6,870 nt of DNA, from positions 1 to 6,870 of the forward strand of contig JAEERB010000127.1 of NCBI GenBank assembly GCA_016285615.1, given 5' to 3'. The notes beneath the pieces are model-generated. The model saw only the letters and a program-made list of their open reading frames with translations. It searched no databases and was not told where the DNA came from. Shown piece after piece: positions 6,139 to 6,870 of this stretch (the stretch's first letter is position 1; every line of letters begins with the position of its first letter). The translations under genes and the position numbers were made by a program. The DNA comes from Bacteroidales bacterium. Lineage in GTDB: Bacteria > Bacteroidota > Bacteroidia > Bacteroidales > WCHB1-69.

Positions 6139-6870
6139 ATGAAGAGAAAAGATAACGACACACTGGTGATCAAGTCGCATGACATCAATCTGGATGGAGA
6201 ATATGCAGCATGGATTGCAGATGTAAAACACCGCTACCGTTCAGCACAAGTAAAAGCCTCTGTAAAAGTGAATGCAGAGAAATTGATATTTAATTGGCTA
6301 CTTGGTCGTGATTTAGTGCAAAAGAAAGCCGAAGAACGATGGGGGTCGGGAGTTGTTGAACAGGTAAGCCTCGATCTAAAACATGAGTTCCCTAATGCGG
6401 ACGGACTGTCTGCTCGAAACTTATGGTATATGAAAAGGTGGTATATTTTCTACACCCAAGATAATGCCCGAATTTCGCAACAAGTCATTACAAAATTACA
6501 AAGAATTGAAACTCAGTTTCTCCCAAAACTGCACCAAGCTGGTGCAGTTTTAGATGAAGAGGAAAACTATCAATCTGCGCAAGATTTTCCTTTGCCTTTT
6601 GCTCTGATTCCATGGAGACACCACGTCGAAATAATCACAAAATGCACATCCATTGATGAAGCACTATTTTACGTAGGCAAAACCATAGAGCAAGGTTTAA
6701 GTCGTGATGCACTTGTTAATTGCATCAAAGCGAAACTCTACGCGCATCAAGGTAAGATTGCCAACAATTTTACCAACCTTCTACCAGCAATGCAAAGCGA
6801 ACTAGTGCAAGAGGTCCTGAAAGAAAACTATGACTTCGGTTTTGCAACAGTAGAACACGCAATTTACACC
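6139..6870 (+). CDS. yhcG: DUF1016/YhcG-type PDDEXK nuclease family protein (3'-truncated by window edge)
   Basis: The first 244 residues of a DUF1016 protein with no stop before the window end; relatives are about 340-380 residues. The N-terminal DUF1016 helical domain is clear: ERWGSGVVEQVSLDLKHEFP (66-85) and GLSARNLWYMKRWYIFY (89-105). A second conserved part is LIPWRHHVEIITKCTSIDEALFYVGKTIEQGLSRDALVNCI (156-196, shown by its span). NNFTNLLPAMQSELVQEVLK (209-228) and YDFGFATVEHAIYT (231-244) form the link to the C-terminal PDDEXK nuclease domain, whose catalytic residues lie outside the window. Such proteins are often found near type I restriction-modification genes and in defence islands, but their activity is little characterised. 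ATG 6139 is the first start in the frame: a TAA lies at 6082-6084 with no ATG between. GC is low in sampled blocks (20-23 of 60 bases, against 38-42 of 60 in yjgR), suggesting acquisition by transfer. The symbol is by family only. Confidence 0.9.
   Translation, partial: MKRKDNDTLVIKSHDINLDGEYAAWIADVKHRYRSAQVKASVKVNAEKLIFNWLLGRDLVQKKAEERWGSGVVEQVSLDLKHEFPNADGLSARNLWYMKRWYIFYTQDNARISQQVITKLQRIETQFLPKLHQAGAVLDEEENYQSAQDFPLPFALIPWRHHVEIITKCTSIDEALFYVGKTIEQGLSRDALVNCIKAKLYAHQGKIANNFTNLLPAMQSELVQEVLKENYDFGFATVEHAIYT

Noticed and set aside
6043..6231. 62-codon minus-strand open frame at the DUF1016 start
   Set aside because: Cys/Phe/Ile-rich translation antisense to a well-supported gene start and its AT-rich leader.

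Overview
The window looks like a piece of a Bacteroidales chromosome (Bacteroides/Prevotella relatives). The evidence is the S9 peptidase, which reads like Porphyromonas DPP5, and the promoters, which fit the Bacteroidetes pattern TTG - about 22 bp - TAnnTTTG. Genes also lack clear Shine-Dalgarno sequences, and long GC-rich genes are separated by short AT-rich gaps. The genus cannot be fixed from this sequence alone.

Layout: (1) Positions 1-1441, minus strand: the first 480 codons of a lipoprotein-type dipeptidyl-peptidase 5 (S9 family); its catalytic residues lie outside the window. (2) 1442-1562: a divergent promoter region with near-perfect mirror symmetry around a 14-bp palindrome. (3) 1563-2096, plus: a GNAT N-acetyltransferase. 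(4) 2109-3566, minus: a DUF2079 polytopic membrane protein, convergent with the acetyltransferase across a 12-bp gap. (5) 3619-4125, plus: an exported thioredoxin-fold protein with a CPWC active site, divergent from the DUF2079 gene across 52 bp. (6) 4113-4342: a gap holding three families of short tandem repeats. (7) 4343-5923, plus: a YjgR/DUF853 HerA-like P-loop ATPase, followed by a strong intrinsic terminator (5950-5983). (8) 6139 to the window end, plus: the N-terminal 244 residues of a DUF1016/YhcG-type PDDEXK nuclease family protein, clearly more AT-rich than its neighbours.

Most of the window is ordinary housekeeping and envelope sequence. The genes do not form one obvious pathway: there are two divergent pairs, one convergent pair and two probably stand-alone plus-strand units. 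Three places deserve a second look: the mirror-symmetric dpp5/GNAT promoter, the patchwork of tandem repeats before yjgR, and the AT-rich DUF1016 gene at the right edge. The last could be the first gene of a defence or restriction-modification locus continuing outside the window. No complete undescribed system is visible.
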